Assembly: GCA_947629455.1 (NCBI GenBank)
Contig: CANRDT010000004.1
Coordinates: 31,094-95,093, forward strand
DNA: 64,000 nt
DNA from: an uncultured Ruminococcus sp.
GTDB lineage: Bacteria; Bacillota; Clostridia; Oscillospirales; Ruminococcaceae
Direction of reading: 5' to 3'
Part shown: positions 17,424-26,631 of the stretch, piece by piece
How positions within the stretch are numbered: position 1 is the stretch's first letter
Layout of the letters: each line of letters opens with the position of its first letter
Program-made: the position numbers and the translations under genes
Notes under the pieces: model-generated
Databases searched by the model: none
What the model was told of the DNA's origin: nothing
The model's input: the letters and a program-made list of their open reading frames with translations, nothing else

Positions 17424-18593
17424 ATGCTTGGTATCGGTATTATCGCGGAATATGATCCTTTTCACAACGGTCACAAATATCTTGCCGAAAAAGCGAGAGA
17501 GCTCGGAGCTTCGCACGTTGCCGCAGTTATGAGCGGAGCGGCGGTACAGCGCGGCTCGGTGGCGGTATACGACAAATACTACAGAGCCGCAGCTGCCGTG
17601 AAAAACGGCGTCGATCTGGTGCTGGAACTGCCCTGCCCTTATTCCTGCTCGAGCGCACGGATATTTGCTGACGCAGCAGTCAGACTTCTTTCCTCGGCAG
17701 GAAAAGATGTCATAGGCGGAATATGTTTCGGCAGCGAAACGGACGACAAGTCCGATCTTCTTGCCGCAGCCGACGCGTCGCTTGCTCTTGAAGATTCTCA
17801 GTCGGTGAGGGAAAATCTTGCCTGCGGAAAGTCATATCCTGCCGCAGTGGCGCAAGCCGCCGCAGAAGAGTACGGCGAAAAAGTTTACTTCGCTCTCAGC
17901 AATCCCAACAGTACCCTTGCGGTGGAATATATAAAAGCCGCACACAGGCACGCGCCGTATCTGGAATTTTTTCCTATCAGGAGAAAAGCCGCCGCCCACG
18001 GAGAATTGACGGCATATGACGGGTTCGCCTCCGGTGCGGCGATAAGACAGCTCCTGCGTGAGGGAAAAGACGCCGCCTGCTGTCTGCCTCAGTGCGGAGA
18101 ACCTCCCTCCCCCTGTTTTCTTGAAAATATGGACGCGGCTATGCTGTATCTGCTGTCACGCGCCGACAAGACAAGGCTTACCGATCTTCCCGACGTGAGC
18201 GAAAGTATGGTGGACGTTATGTCAAGAGAAATTAAAGCTATGCCGCAAAGCACAGAGCAATTCCTTGCCGCCTGCAAAAGCCGCAGCGTTACTCTTGCCA
18301 GACTGCGCAGAGCCGTTCTTGCGCTGACGCTTGACATTCGCCGCAGCGATGTGCAGATACCCATACCCTATGGCAGGATACTTGCATTTAACGAAAAAGG
18401 CGCGCAGATGTTAAGAGAATGGGGGAGAGCCATACCCATAGACACCTCCCTTGCGCGGCTTGAAAAGACTTCCCCCCAAGCGGCAAGGATCAGCCGTCTT
18501 GAACAGAACGCCGCCCGTCTGCAATACCTCTGCGGCGGCAGGAACGAAAAATTTATAAACGAATATGAAAGAAAGATAACGATAACGTTTTAA
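17424..18593 (+). CDS. tmcAL: tRNA(Met) cytidine acetate ligase (YlbM family)
   Basis: A 389-residue nucleotidyltransferase-superfamily protein. The N-terminal motif GIIAEYDPFHNGHKY (residues 5-19) is the HxGH-type nucleotide site. It is followed by VMSGAAVQRGSVAVYDKYYR and GVDLVLELP, both characteristic of TmcAL/YlbM. The enzyme uses acetate and ATP to make N4-acetylcytidine at the wobble base of elongator tRNA-Met. CAGGAGG precedes the ATG. It is divergent from ackA, which makes the acetate it consumes; any functional link is inference. Confidence 0.93.
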   Translation: MLGIGIIAEYDPFHNGHKYLAEKARELGASHVAAVMSGAAVQRGSVAVYDKYYRAAAAVKNGVDLVLELPCPYSCSSARIFADAAVRLLSSAGKDVIGGICFGSETDDKSDLLAAADASLALEDSQSVRENLACGKSYPAAVAQAAAEEYGEKVYFALSNPNSTLAVEYIKAAHRHAPYLEFFPIRRKAAAHGELTAYDGFASGAAIRQLLREGKDAACCLPQCGEPPSPCFLENMDAAMLYLLSRADKTRLTDLPDVSESMVDVMSREIKAMPQSTEQFLAACKSRSVTLARLRRAVLALTLDIRRSDVQIPIPYGRILAFNEKGAQMLREWGRAIPIDTSLARLEKTSPQAARISRLEQNAARLQYLCGGRNEKFINEYERKITITF

Positions 18594-18659
18594 ATACAGG
18601 ATTTAGTAAATATATATGAAAATCATAGAAAAAATTTATCAGTTTTTTTTCAAAAGTAC

Positions 18660-18688
18660 TTGAAAAAGCGTCGGAGATGTAGTATAAT
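18660..18688 (+). promoter_or_regulatory. sigma-A promoter for gap
   Basis: TTGAAA (18660-18665), a 17-bp spacer and TATAAT (18683-18688), followed by AGGAGG at 18706-18711 and ATG at 18722. Confidence 0.85.
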
Positions 18689-18721
18689 AAATATATAAAT
18701 TTATTAGGAGGTAAATTAATT

Positions 18722-19759
18722 ATGGCAGTTAAAGTCGCAATTAATGGTTTCGGACGTATCGGACGTCTGGCATTCAGACAGATGTTCGGTGCAGAGGGCT
18801 ATGAGATCGTTGCTATCAACGACCTTACCAAGCCTTCAATGCTGGCTAATCTTCTCAAGTATGACACCGCACAGGGCGGTTACTGCGGAAAGATCGGCGA
18901 TAATCTTCACACTGTAGAGGCTGACGACGAGGCAGGCACTATCACCGTTGACGGCAAGACCCTCAAGATCTACGCAATGGCTAAGGCAGCCGAGCTTCCC
19001 TGGGGAGAGATCGGTGTTGACGTTGTTCTCGAGTGCACAGGTTTCTATTGCTCTAAGGAGAAGAGCCAGGCTCACATCGACGCCGGCGCTAAGAAGGTCG
19101 TTATCTCCGCTCCTGCCGGCAATGACCTCAAGACTATCGTTTATTCCGTAAACGAGAACACCCTTACAGCTGATGATAAGATCATCTCCGCTGCGTCCTG
19201 CACTACCAACTGTCTTGCTCCGATGGCTAAGGCTCTTAACGACTATGCTCCTATCCAGAGCGGTATCATGTCTACCATTCACGCTTACACAGGCGATCAG
19301 ATGATCCTCGACGGTCCTCACAGAAAGGGCGATATGAGGAGAGCGAGAGCAGGCGCTGCTAACATAGTTCCTAACTCCACCGGCGCTGCAAAGGCTATCG
19401 GTCTTGTTATCCCCGAGCTGAACGGCAAACTGATCGGTTCCGCTCAGAGAGTTCCCGTTCCCACAGGTTCTACCACTATCCTTACCGCAGTTGTCAAGGG
19501 CGCTGACGTTACCAAGGAAGGCATCAATGCCGCTATGAAGGCTGCATCTTCCGAGTCCTACGGCTACAACGAGGATCCTATCGTTTCTTCCGACGTTATC
19601 GGTATGAAGTACGGTTCTCTGTTCGACGCTACACAGACTATGGTTTCCAAGATCGCTGACGACCTCTATGAGGTTCAGGTAGTTTCCTGGTACGACAACG
19701 AAAATTCTTACACATCTCAGATGGTAAGAACTATCAAGTACTTCGCAGAGCTTGGCTGA
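18722..19759 (+). CDS. gap: glyceraldehyde-3-phosphate dehydrogenase, type I
   Basis: A 345-residue NAD-dependent GAPDH that oxidises glyceraldehyde 3-phosphate to 1,3-bisphosphoglycerate in glycolysis. It opens with the Rossmann motif [16 protein letters not shown] and contains the active-site segment [12 protein letters not shown] with the catalytic Cys, then [22 protein letters not shown] and [12 protein letters not shown]. Codon choice is more uniform than in its neighbours, as expected for a very highly expressed gene. It has its own promoter and terminator, with no pgk or tpi adjacent. Confidence 0.98.
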   Translation: MAVKVAINGFGRIGRLAFRQMFGAEGYEIVAINDLTKPSMLANLLKYDTAQGGYCGKIGDNLHTVEADDEAGTITVDGKTLKIYAMAKAAELPWGEIGVDVVLECTGFYCSKEKSQAHIDAGAKKVVISAPAGNDLKTIVYSVNENTLTADDKIISAASCTTNCLAPMAKALNDYAPIQSGIMSTIHAYTGDQMILDGPHRKGDMRRARAGAANIVPNSTGAAKAIGLVIPELNGKLIGSAQRVPVPTGSTTILTAVVKGADVTKEGINAAMKAASSESYGYNEDPIVSSDVIGMKYGSLFDATQTMVSKIADDLYEVQVVSWYDNENSYTSQMVRTIKYFAELG

Positions 19760-19772
19760 TAAAAATCACTCA

Positions 19773-19803
19773 GGACCGTTCCTTCGGGAGCGGTTCTTTT
19801 TTT
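19773..19803 (+). terminator. intrinsic terminator of gap
   Basis: Stem GGACCGTTCC / GGAGCGGTTC with a TTCG tetraloop (19783-19786), followed by seven T residues. Confidence 0.93.
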
Positions 19804-19817
19804 GTCTGAAAATGCCG

Positions 19818-19850
19818 CAAAAAAATCCCGCCGGTGCTGCCGACGGGAAA
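19818..19850 (-). terminator. intrinsic terminator of the 50-codon membrane protein gene
   Basis: On the minus strand, stem CCCGTCGG / CCGGCGGG (19847-19840 with 19834-19827), then ATTTTTTT. It sits 20 bp after the stop of the small gene. Confidence 0.88.
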
Positions 19851-19866
19851 TTTCACCTAAATACTT

Positions 19867-20019
19867 TTACTGGACTCCGCATTCCTCATAGTCCTTCCAC
19901 TTTTCGTAATGCGCCTTATCATCGAGATATTTGTAAACGAACAGCGCGGTCGAGGCTATAACAAGAATAAGCGTTCCCATAAGCGCCCAGAAAGATTTCC
20001 TCTGAGAATAATTTGACAT
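19867..20019 (-). CDS. small single-pass membrane protein (50 residues), unknown
   Basis: A short frame of 50 codons beginning MSNYSQRKSFWALMGTLILV, with one hydrophobic helix (about residues 10-28, WALMGTLILVIASTALFVY) and a charged C-terminus rich in Lys, Tyr and Glu that ends ECGVQ. AAAGGA lies upstream of the ATG at suitable spacing and a strong intrinsic terminator follows the stop, so it looks like a complete transcription unit between gap and mutS2. No family is recognised. The topology (short cytoplasmic N-terminus, one helix) fits a small regulatory or stress membrane protein, but that is speculation. Confidence 0.75.
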   Translation of the reverse strand: MSNYSQRKSFWALMGTLILVIASTALFVYKYLDDKAHYEKWKDYEECGVQ

Positions 20020-20100
20020 AGTACATCGTCCTTTCAAGAATAAATTGATCGCAGTTTCTTCGTTCTTAGTATATCATAACGGCTTGAAATTGTCAATACG

Positions 20101-22491
20101 TTACTTCAGCTCCACCACCGTTACGCCGTCCTCGCCCTCTCCGTACAAGCCTTTTCTTGACGACTTGACGTGAGGGTGATGTTTAAGATGATTTCTTACC
20201 GCGTTTTTAAGTACTCCCGTGCCTTTGCCGTGAATGATCGTCACCATGGTTATTCCCGAAAGCACCGCGCTGTCGAGAAAACTGTCTACCTCGTATATAC
20301 CGTCGTCTGCGGCATATCCGCGTATATCGAGCTCCGTCCGGACCTGCCTTGTCATACGGCTTTCCACTCCCTTTAGCGATACCTGCGGAGCGCTTTTCTT
20401 CTTGGGAGTTTTGACAGGCTGCTGCTTTTCAACAAGCCGCAGCTTTGATACGTCCACGCGCGTTTTCATAACGCCTGCCTGCACAAAGCAATTGCCTTTG
20501 CCGTCAGGCGGCGTGATAACTATAGCCTTTCTGCCGCTGTCGGTCATTATCACGCTGTCGCCCTTTTTCAGCGGTCTTGGCAGCACATAATCGTCGTTTG
20601 GGGTCTCCGTGACCGGATTTGATTCCAGATACATCTTGTTCATAACGCTTTTTTGTTTCTGCCTTGCCTCTATCGCTCTTCTGCTGAAATCCTCGCTGTC
20701 CTTTTCCTTGCGCAGGCGATCGAGCTCGTCGACAAGCTGCTGACTTTCCCTCTGCACCCTGTTTATTATATCTGCCGAGCGCAGTCTTGCTTTTTCAAGT
20801 TCGGATTCCTTTTCGACAGCGAATTTCTTTCTTTCCTCTTCAAGTTCCTTTCTCAGCCGCTCACATTCCTGACGATCCGCTCTTGCCGCCAGTCTGTCCT
20901 CCTCGAGCCGCGAGCGCGTCTGCTCCAGTTCGTCAAGTATCTTTTCAAATCTGCGGTTGTCGTCTGATATCATCGACCGCGCACTGTCTATTATCTCCTC
21001 GTCTATACCAAGACGGCGCGAGATCTCAAAAGCGTTGGATTTTCCCGGCATACCCGTGATAAGTCTGTATGTCGGTCTTAAAGTAGACACATCAAATTCG
21101 CAGGAGGCGTTTTCCACGCCGTCAGTATCGAGAGCGTACATTTTCAGCTCCTGATAATGGGTAGTGGTGACTACCGTTGCTCCCTGAGTACGTAGTCTTT
21201 CGATTATTGCAACCGCAAGAGCCGCTCCCTCTACAGGGTCAGTCCCCGAGCCGAGCTCGTCAAGCAGGATAAGGCTGCTGCCGTCCGCTTTTTCGATTAT
21301 CTCCTTTACGCCGTTCATATGAGCCGAGAAAGTCGATAAGCTCTGCTCTATGGACTGTCTGTCGCCGATGTCAGCCAGAATGTTGTCATAGACGGATATT
21401 CTGCTGCCGTCAGACGCAGGTATCAGCATACCGCACATAGTCATAAGCGTAAGAAGTCCGACCGTTTTGAGTACCACCGTCTTACCGCCCGTATTCGGAC
21501 CGGTGATGACGAGGGAATCATATTCCTTTCCAATGGAAAAATCAATAGGCACGGCTGTTTTGGGATCGAGCAGAGGGTGTCTTGCCTTTTTCAGCAGGGT
21601 AACACATTCCTGATTTATCTCGGGACGGCAGGCGTTCATTTTCGCGCCGAGCTGAGCCTTGGCAAAGTAAAGATCAAGTTCCGCGGCAGCCGAAGCTCCC
21701 GAGATAAGTCTTTCTGCCGCCGCGCCGCAATCCGCCGACAGCGAACGGATTATCCTGTTTATCTCGTCGCTCTCCTGTCCCTTTAAAATTCGTATATCGT
21801 TATTTGCCTCCACTACCGCCATAGGTTCGATAAACAGCGTTGAACCAGACGCCGACGAATCGTGTACCAGACCGCTTATCTGCCCTTTGAATTCCGTTCT
21901 GACGGGCAGGACGTATCTTCCGTCGCGGACGGTAACTATGGCGTCCTGAAGATATTTCTGCACGGAAGATGATCTTATCATCTTGTCGAGCGTTTCCCTT
22001 ATCCGCGAACCTGCGGACGCTATCTTTCTGCGTATTGATCTCAACTGCGGACTTGCGTCGTCCGAAAGAGTATCTTCGTCGATAATACAGCTGTCAAGGC
22101 GGTTTTCCAGATATTTATCCGGAAAAAGCGCACCGAACAGGTAGTCCAGAGGATTATCCTTATCCGCACACTGACGATACCAGTCGCACAGAGCGTTTAT
22201 CTGCTGCAAAACTTTTTTTATCTCGATAAGTTCTTTAAGACTGAGAGCCGCCCCCGACGCGGCGCGGCTTACCGAGCCTTGTATGTCGCTGATATTATAG
22301 AATATCGGCATACCGTACCTGACCGTCATATCCAGCGCAAAGGAAGCTTTATCTATCTCGCGCCTCACCGTATATATATCCGTCGACGGCTCAACGGCAA
22401 GCGCAAGCCGCTTTGACGTTTCATTGGCGCACTCGCCTGCAAGCAGCAGCAGTACCTTATCCAGCTCCAGCGTTTTATAATATTTATTCAA
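20101..22491 (-). CDS. mutS2: MutS2 (Smr-domain endonuclease / ribosome rescue ATPase)
   Basis: A 796-residue MutS2. The N-terminal MutS core and clamp region (1-310) precedes an ABC-type ATPase domain with Walker A ITGPNTGGKT and Walker B LILLDELGSGTDP. A long coiled coil (about 515-630) and a linker lead to the C-terminal Smr nuclease domain (about 720-796, LDIRGY and TIIHGKGTG). MutS2 has been linked to suppression of recombination and to splitting of collided ribosomes; it lacks the mismatch-binding domain of MutS. The apparent start is TTG at 22491, as the frame is closed just upstream. The gene is 29 bp after recO. Confidence 0.95.
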   Translation of the reverse strand: MNKYYKTLELDKVLLLLAGECANETSKRLALAVEPSTDIYTVRREIDKASFALDMTVRYGMPIFYNISDIQGSVSRAASGAALSLKELIEIKKVLQQINALCDWYRQCADKDNPLDYLFGALFPDKYLENRLDSCIIDEDTLSDDASPQLRSIRRKIASAGSRIRETLDKMIRSSSVQKYLQDAIVTVRDGRYVLPVRTEFKGQISGLVHDSSASGSTLFIEPMAVVEANNDIRILKGQESDEINRIIRSLSADCGAAAERLISGASAAAELDLYFAKAQLGAKMNACRPEINQECVTLLKKARHPLLDPKTAVPIDFSIGKEYDSLVITGPNTGGKTVVLKTVGLLTLMTMCGMLIPASDGSRISVYDNILADIGDRQSIEQSLSTFSAHMNGVKEIIEKADGSSLILLDELGSGTDPVEGAALAVAIIERLRTQGATVVTTTHYQELKMYALDTDGVENASCEFDVSTLRPTYRLITGMPGKSNAFEISRRLGIDEEIIDSARSMISDDNRRFEKILDELEQTRSRLEEDRLAARADRQECERLRKELEEERKKFAVEKESELEKARLRSADIINRVQRESQQLVDELDRLRKEKDSEDFSRRAIEARQKQKSVMNKMYLESNPVTETPNDDYVLPRPLKKGDSVIMTDSGRKAIVITPPDGKGNCFVQAGVMKTRVDVSKLRLVEKQQPVKTPKKKSAPQVSLKGVESRMTRQVRTELDIRGYAADDGIYEVDSFLDSAVLSGITMVTIIHGKGTGVLKNAVRNHLKHHPHVKSSRKGLYGEGEDGVTVVELK

Positions 22492-22520
22492 TTTCTCACC
22501 GTCCTGTTATTATGCATATC

Positions 22521-23279
22521 TCACTGAGAGATAATTCTGTAGAATCTCAGCGTTTCAAATCCGTCCTTGAAATGAAATCTTACAAAATCCTCCGTAAAAA
22601 CCGACAGCCTTTTCAGATACCTGTCGCTTATTCTGAAACTGAACAGTTTTGAAAGATCGCTGAGAGCGATATATCTTATTATGTAAAGCATAGTCCTGTC
22701 AAGCGCATAGGAAAACACTCCGTTCTTATTGATACAGCATTTTTCACATTCCAGCAAACCCGATCTCATATTGAGATACATTATGTCGCCGTCGTATGCA
22801 TAGCATATGCTGCACCCGAGCAAAAACGGTCTGAATCCTATATCGCAAAGCAGTCTGAATTCAAAAATACATTTGAGCAGTTCGGGATCGCGCTGCCCGT
22901 TGTCAAGAAAATAAAGAGTATTGAGCGTAAGTTTAAGAATATCGCCGCAGTCTGAATTTTCTATGCGGCAATAGTTCAGCAGCTCGGCAAAATACGCCGC
23001 AAGCGCGGTTTTCGCCGCGTCGAGCCGTATGTGATAGAACATAGTCAGATTTTCCGCGCTGTTGAGGTAATAATTCGTCTGTCCCGAAGCGTCTTTTTTC
23101 TCTTCAAGACAAAGCAGCGAATATGCCAGCAGCTGAGTGGGAGACGAAGTCTTGGAGCTTTTCATTCCTCCCCTGACAAAGACGTCAACGACTCCCCTTT
23201 CATCGCTCAGCACCGTGACCGACTTACTGCTTTCCCCACGGGGAGTTTCACGAATTATCAGACCCTTTATCGTTATCAT
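22521..23279 (-). CDS. recO: DNA repair protein RecO
   Basis: A 252-residue RecO. The N-terminal OB-fold (1-80, ITIKGLIIRETPRGESSKSV) is followed by a helical C-terminal domain. The Cys4 zinc site is visible as CSICYAY and CEKCC. RecO loads RecA at gaps together with RecR. Its ATG lies inside the end of the yqzL frame (32-bp overlap in another reading frame), which suggests translational coupling within the era-yqzL-recO block. Confidence 0.95.
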   Translation of the reverse strand: MITIKGLIIRETPRGESSKSVTVLSDERGVVDVFVRGGMKSSKTSSPTQLLAYSLLCLEEKKDASGQTNYYLNSAENLTMFYHIRLDAAKTALAAYFAELLNYCRIENSDCGDILKLTLNTLYFLDNGQRDPELLKCIFEFRLLCDIGFRPFLLGCSICYAYDGDIMYLNMRSGLLECEKCCINKNGVFSYALDRTMLYIIRYIALSDLSKLFSFRISDRYLKRLSVFTEDFVRFHFKDGFETLRFYRIISQ

Positions 23280-23361
23280 CGCTGTTTTCCTCTTCTAAGG
23301 CTTTGTATTTCAGATAGTCCTCTATTCTGCCGCTGCGGCAGAACACTTCCCACATATCCAT
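23248..23361 (-). CDS. yqzL: YqzL-like mini-protein
   Basis: A 37-codon frame between era and recO, starting MDMWEVFCRSGRIEDYLKYK. The pattern Trp-x-x-Phe-x-x-(Ser/Thr)-Gly-x-Ile-x-x-Tyr-Leu is that of YqzL, the tiny protein found in the same position in other Firmicutes. AAAGGA and GGAGG lie just upstream of the ATG. The second half is acidic and overlaps the first codons of recO in a different frame. Its function is unknown. Confidence 0.8.
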   Translation of the reverse strand: MDMWEVFCRSGRIEDYLKYKALEEENSDDNDKGSDNS

Positions 23362-23448
23362 AGTTTATCCTTTATCCTCCGGCTATCAACGTTTACGATA
23401 TTATCTTCCGCCGCAGGAATAAGAATATTACAGGTAATTTCTACTCAC

Positions 23449-24393
23449 TTATGACAGTCCGAAATTCCTTATCAGACCTTCGCGGTTGCGCCAGTCCTCC
23501 TTGACCTTTACCCAGCATTGCAGATTAACTTTTATATCGAAAAACTTCTCCAGCTCCGCTCTCGCCTCGCCGCCGATCTTTTTGAGCATACTTCCGCCCT
23601 TGCCGATAACTATACCCTTGTGGGATTCCTTTTCACAGTAGATGACCGCGGAAATATCCAGAATGGTCTCTCCCGACCTGAGATCGCGCTCGTTTACCGA
23701 TTCCACCGTCACAGCTATCCCGTGAGGTATCTCATCGTTTAAATTTTCCAGCGCTTTCTCCCTTATCATCTCCGACATAATTACTTTTTCAGGCTGATCG
23801 GTCACCGCGTCGTCCGGGAAATAGTGTACCCCCTCGACCGCGAATTTTCCTATTGCTTTCATTATTATGTCAAGACCGTCTTTTTCAAGGACGCTTACGG
23901 GTATCACCTCGTCAAATTCCCTCAATGAAGAATACTCCGCGATCTTCTCCATAAGCTGCGACTTGTCCTGAAGAAGATCTATCTTGTTTATTACCAGTAT
24001 CGTCTTTGCATTTTTAGAAAAGCTCTCCGCAAGAGCGCGTTCCTGATCGGAAACTTTTTTCGTGCAGTCGGTCATCATAAGAATAATATCGACTTCCTCG
24101 ACCGACTCGCCGATCGCCTTGACCATATGCTGCGAAAGCTTGTTGTGCGCCCGATGTATGCCGGGAGTATCCATAAAGACATACTGCGTGTTGTCTTGGG
24201 TAAGCACACCTGTTATCCTTGTCCGCGTCGTCTGCGGTCTTGAACTTACGGCGGCTATTTTTTCGCCGATAAGAGCGTTGAGCAGGGAGGATTTCCCCGC
24301 GTTCGGTCTGCCTACTATCGTGACAAAAGCGTTCATTGACGGCTTTTCACTTTTATTCTCAGCCGACTTGTTATTTCTGTTTTCACTCATCAT
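23449..24393 (-). CDS. era: GTPase Era
   Basis: A 314-residue Era. The GTPase domain has G1 GRPNAGKS, G3 DTPG and G4 NKID, and the C-terminal KH RNA-binding domain carries IVIGKGGSMLKKIG. Era binds the 3' end of 16S rRNA and helps to mature the 30S subunit. It has a short charged N-terminal extension (about 20 residues) before the G domain. Its first codons overlap the end of dgkA by 11 bp. Confidence 0.97.
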   Translation of the reverse strand: MMSENRNNKSAENKSEKPSMNAFVTIVGRPNAGKSSLLNALIGEKIAAVSSRPQTTRTRITGVLTQDNTQYVFMDTPGIHRAHNKLSQHMVKAIGESVEEVDIILMMTDCTKKVSDQERALAESFSKNAKTILVINKIDLLQDKSQLMEKIAEYSSLREFDEVIPVSVLEKDGLDIIMKAIGKFAVEGVHYFPDDAVTDQPEKVIMSEMIREKALENLNDEIPHGIAVTVESVNERDLRSGETILDISAVIYCEKESHKGIVIGKGGSMLKKIGGEARAELEKFFDIKVNLQCWVKVKEDWRNREGLIRNFGLS

Positions 24394-24886
24394 ATCTTTC
24401 CTTTTTGGTATTTGTACTTTTTTCTTTTATCCCTGCAAAGAAAACGAACCATATCCATATCCCTGCACTGACGATCAGCAGGACGCTCTTCACAGGCGAC
24501 GCGCAAAAATATCCCAACAGCCTGCCCGGACGATCCGCGTCCGCAAAAATGGCTGCGCCCACTCCCACGGCTGCCAATGCGGCTGCCAGCACCGCGCCTG
24601 CGGCAGTATCTTTCGCAGCTTTTGCAAGGTGCGAATACTTGTCCGTCACCAGATCGACACAGTTTTCCACAGCGGTATTTGCCGCCTCCAACGCAATTAC
24701 CAGTCCGACGGTAAGCGCAAGCAAGGCAGTTTCCGCGCGGCTCGTTTTGCAGATGACCGCCGCCCAGAAAACGTAGAACGCGGCGCACAGGTGAAAGCGC
24801 ATATGCCGCTGAGTCCTCACGCAGAAGAACAATCCGCTGAAAGCCCAGACAAAGCCCTTGAAAAAGCCGTTATTCTTTATGTTCAT
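24383..24886 (-). CDS. dgkA: diacylglycerol / undecaprenol kinase
   Basis: A 167-residue small integral membrane kinase with three or four predicted helices. The family hallmark is EAANTAVENCVDLVTDKY followed by AKAAKDTAAGAVL, which contains the catalytic Glu and the metal and nucleotide residues. In Gram-positives this enzyme acts mainly as an undecaprenol kinase that recycles the cell-wall lipid carrier. It overlaps ybeY by 17 bp and era by 11 bp. Confidence 0.92.
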   Translation of the reverse strand: MNIKNNGFFKGFVWAFSGLFFCVRTQRHMRFHLCAAFYVFWAAVICKTSRAETALLALTVGLVIALEAANTAVENCVDLVTDKYSHLAKAAKDTAAGAVLAAALAAVGVGAAIFADADRPGRLLGYFCASPVKSVLLIVSAGIWIWFVFFAGIKEKSTNTKKERYDE

Positions 24887-25388
24887 GTTCGTCGATCACA
24901 AAGCTCTGATCTCTCGAAATGCCCAGACTTGTAAGTATGGATTCTTCTTTTTCGCGCATTATCCGCTCCTGGAGCTTGCCAAGCTCGTGGTCATAGCCGA
25001 GCAGATGCAGCATTGAATGTACCGTAAGAAATCCGATCTCGCGTTCAAGCGAATGTCCGTATATCTCAGCCTGACGGCAGGCGGTCTCCACGGAAATGAC
25101 TATATCTCCGAGCATATACGCATTTGTTTCGTTATTGAAATCAAATACTCCGTCCTCCCCGAGCGGAAAAGACAACACGTCCGTGGGGCGGTCAACTCCG
25201 CGGTACTGTTCGTTAAGACGGTGGATATTGCTGTTGTCCGTCAGAGTAACGCTTACTTCATAATCCTTATCGGTCATACCTTCGTCAGCCAGAACGGCGT
25301 GACAGCACTTTCTTATCAGCAGTCTTATGCCGGTAGGGATCTTGATATCCCTCTGCTGATTTGTGATCGAAACTTTAACCTTTCCCAT
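24870..25388 (-). CDS. ybeY: endoribonuclease YbeY
   Basis: A 172-residue YbeY, a metal-dependent RNase in 16S rRNA 3'-end maturation and ribosome quality control. The zinc motif is HSMLHLLGYDH (HxxxHxxGxxH). The ORF is open further upstream, but the start is taken as ATG at 25388 (MGKVKVSITNQQ) because it follows GGGGGAA and matches the family N-terminus. It overlaps the end of phoH by 14 bp. Confidence 0.95.
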   Translation of the reverse strand: MGKVKVSITNQQRDIKIPTGIRLLIRKCCHAVLADEGMTDKDYEVSVTLTDNSNIHRLNEQYRGVDRPTDVLSFPLGEDGVFDFNNETNAYMLGDIVISVETACRQAEIYGHSLEREIGFLTVHSMLHLLGYDHELGKLQERIMREKEESILTSLGISRDQSFVIDEHEHKE

Positions 25389-26355
25389 GATTTGACGTAT
25401 TCCCCCTGTCATAATATTTTTCATACGCTTTGATAATATCCTGCACCAGCTTGTGGCGGACAACGTCCTTTTCGGTAAAGCGGTTGACGGAAATATCGTC
25501 AATGCCTTTGAGGACTTTCACCGCCTCAATCAGTCCCGATCTCCTTGCGTCGGGAAGATCGATCTGCGTTACGTCTCCTGTAATAACTATTTTTGAATTG
25601 AAACCAAGTCTTGTAAGAAACATCTTCATCTGTTCGGGCGTAGTGTTCTGCGCCTCGTCGAGAATTATAAAAGAATCGTCCAGCGTTCTGCCTCTCATAT
25701 ACGCAAGCGGAGCGACTTCAATACAGCCGCGTTCCTGCTGCTTTGCAAAGGTATCGGGTCCGAGCATTTCAAACAGCGCGTCATAAAGCGGTCTTAAATA
25801 GGGGTCTACCTTGTTTTGCATATCGCCCGGGAGAAATCCCAGCTTTTCGCCCGCCTCGACAGCCGGACGGGTGAGGATTATTTTATTGACCTCGTGAGCG
25901 CGGAAAGCCTTGACCGCCATTGCCACGGCAAGATACGTCTTTCCCGTGCCTGCCGGTCCCACGCCGAGAACAATGGTTTTCTGACGCATAGCGTCCACAT
26001 ATTTTTTCTGACCGAGCGTCTTGGGCTTGACTATTCTGCCGTTCATGGTAACGCATATCCCGTCGTCGGACAAATTGCGTATCTCCTCCTGTGCGCCTTC
26101 TTTTACCAGACTGAAAACATAGCGTATGTTCTGCTCGTTTATGTTTTCGCCCTTGTTCGCCAAGGCAATAAGCGCCTCCACCGCTTTCGACGCGGCATAG
26201 ACGTTCTCCTCATCGCCCGTGATCTTTATATCTCCTCCGCGGCTGAGGATAACGACGTTATATTCGCGCTGTATCATATTTATATTCTGATCGTAATTTC
26301 CGAACAAATTAAGCGCAAGCTCCACACGGTCCACATTGATCGTTTTTTCTACCAT
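25375..26355 (-). CDS. phoH: PhoH-family ATPase
   Basis: A 326-residue PhoH/YbeZ protein. A KH-like N-terminal region (about 1-95) precedes the P-loop ATPase domain with Walker A GPAGTGKTYLA and Walker B FIILDEAQN. PhoH/YbeZ partners with YbeY in RNA metabolism and is encoded directly upstream of it here. Compared with Bacillus, the yqfF (pgpH) gene usually found between phoH and ybeY is missing. Confidence 0.95.
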   Translation of the reverse strand: MVEKTINVDRVELALNLFGNYDQNINMIQREYNVVILSRGGDIKITGDEENVYAASKAVEALIALANKGENINEQNIRYVFSLVKEGAQEEIRNLSDDGICVTMNGRIVKPKTLGQKKYVDAMRQKTIVLGVGPAGTGKTYLAVAMAVKAFRAHEVNKIILTRPAVEAGEKLGFLPGDMQNKVDPYLRPLYDALFEMLGPDTFAKQQERGCIEVAPLAYMRGRTLDDSFIILDEAQNTTPEQMKMFLTRLGFNSKIVITGDVTQIDLPDARRSGLIEAVKVLKGIDDISVNRFTEKDVVRHKLVQDIIKAYEKYYDRGNTSNHGKG

Positions 26356-26386
26356 TTGATTTCTCCTTTTTTAAGGGAACATTGAT

Positions 26387-26564
26387 GGAATCAATTCTTG
26401 CGTTGCAGAAGTAAGAACGCTGCGCTTTTAAGAGGTAAGAGGTTAGACAAGGAGCGCCTACGGCGCATTATTTTAAATATTAGTCCGCTTTGCAAATTTT
26501 TTCTTGTTTCTTATCTCTAAAACTCTTGTTTCAGGTGATTAATTTTGTAAAATTGATTTCCGTG
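26387..26564 (-). mobile_element. MITE-like element 3
   Basis: About 178 bp in inverted orientation relative to element 1. The right end is AAATTGATTTCCGTG and the left end the degraded GGAATCAATTCTTGCG. It contains the AGGTAAGAGGTTAGAC / GGAGCGCCTACGGCGCA core and the GTCCGCTTTGCAAA block. It lies between yqfD and phoH and fills most of the 26356-26707 gap. Confidence 0.75.
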
Positions 26565-26631
26565 TCCCTTAATAAACTTCCCTTTGAATATTATTATATC
26601 ACAGCCAAAAGCCGATTGCAACAATTTTACA

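Noticed and set aside
24062..24934. 290-codon open frame on the plus strand across era and dgkA
   Set aside because: Antisense to two overlapping conserved genes, with no recognisable domain or start signals.
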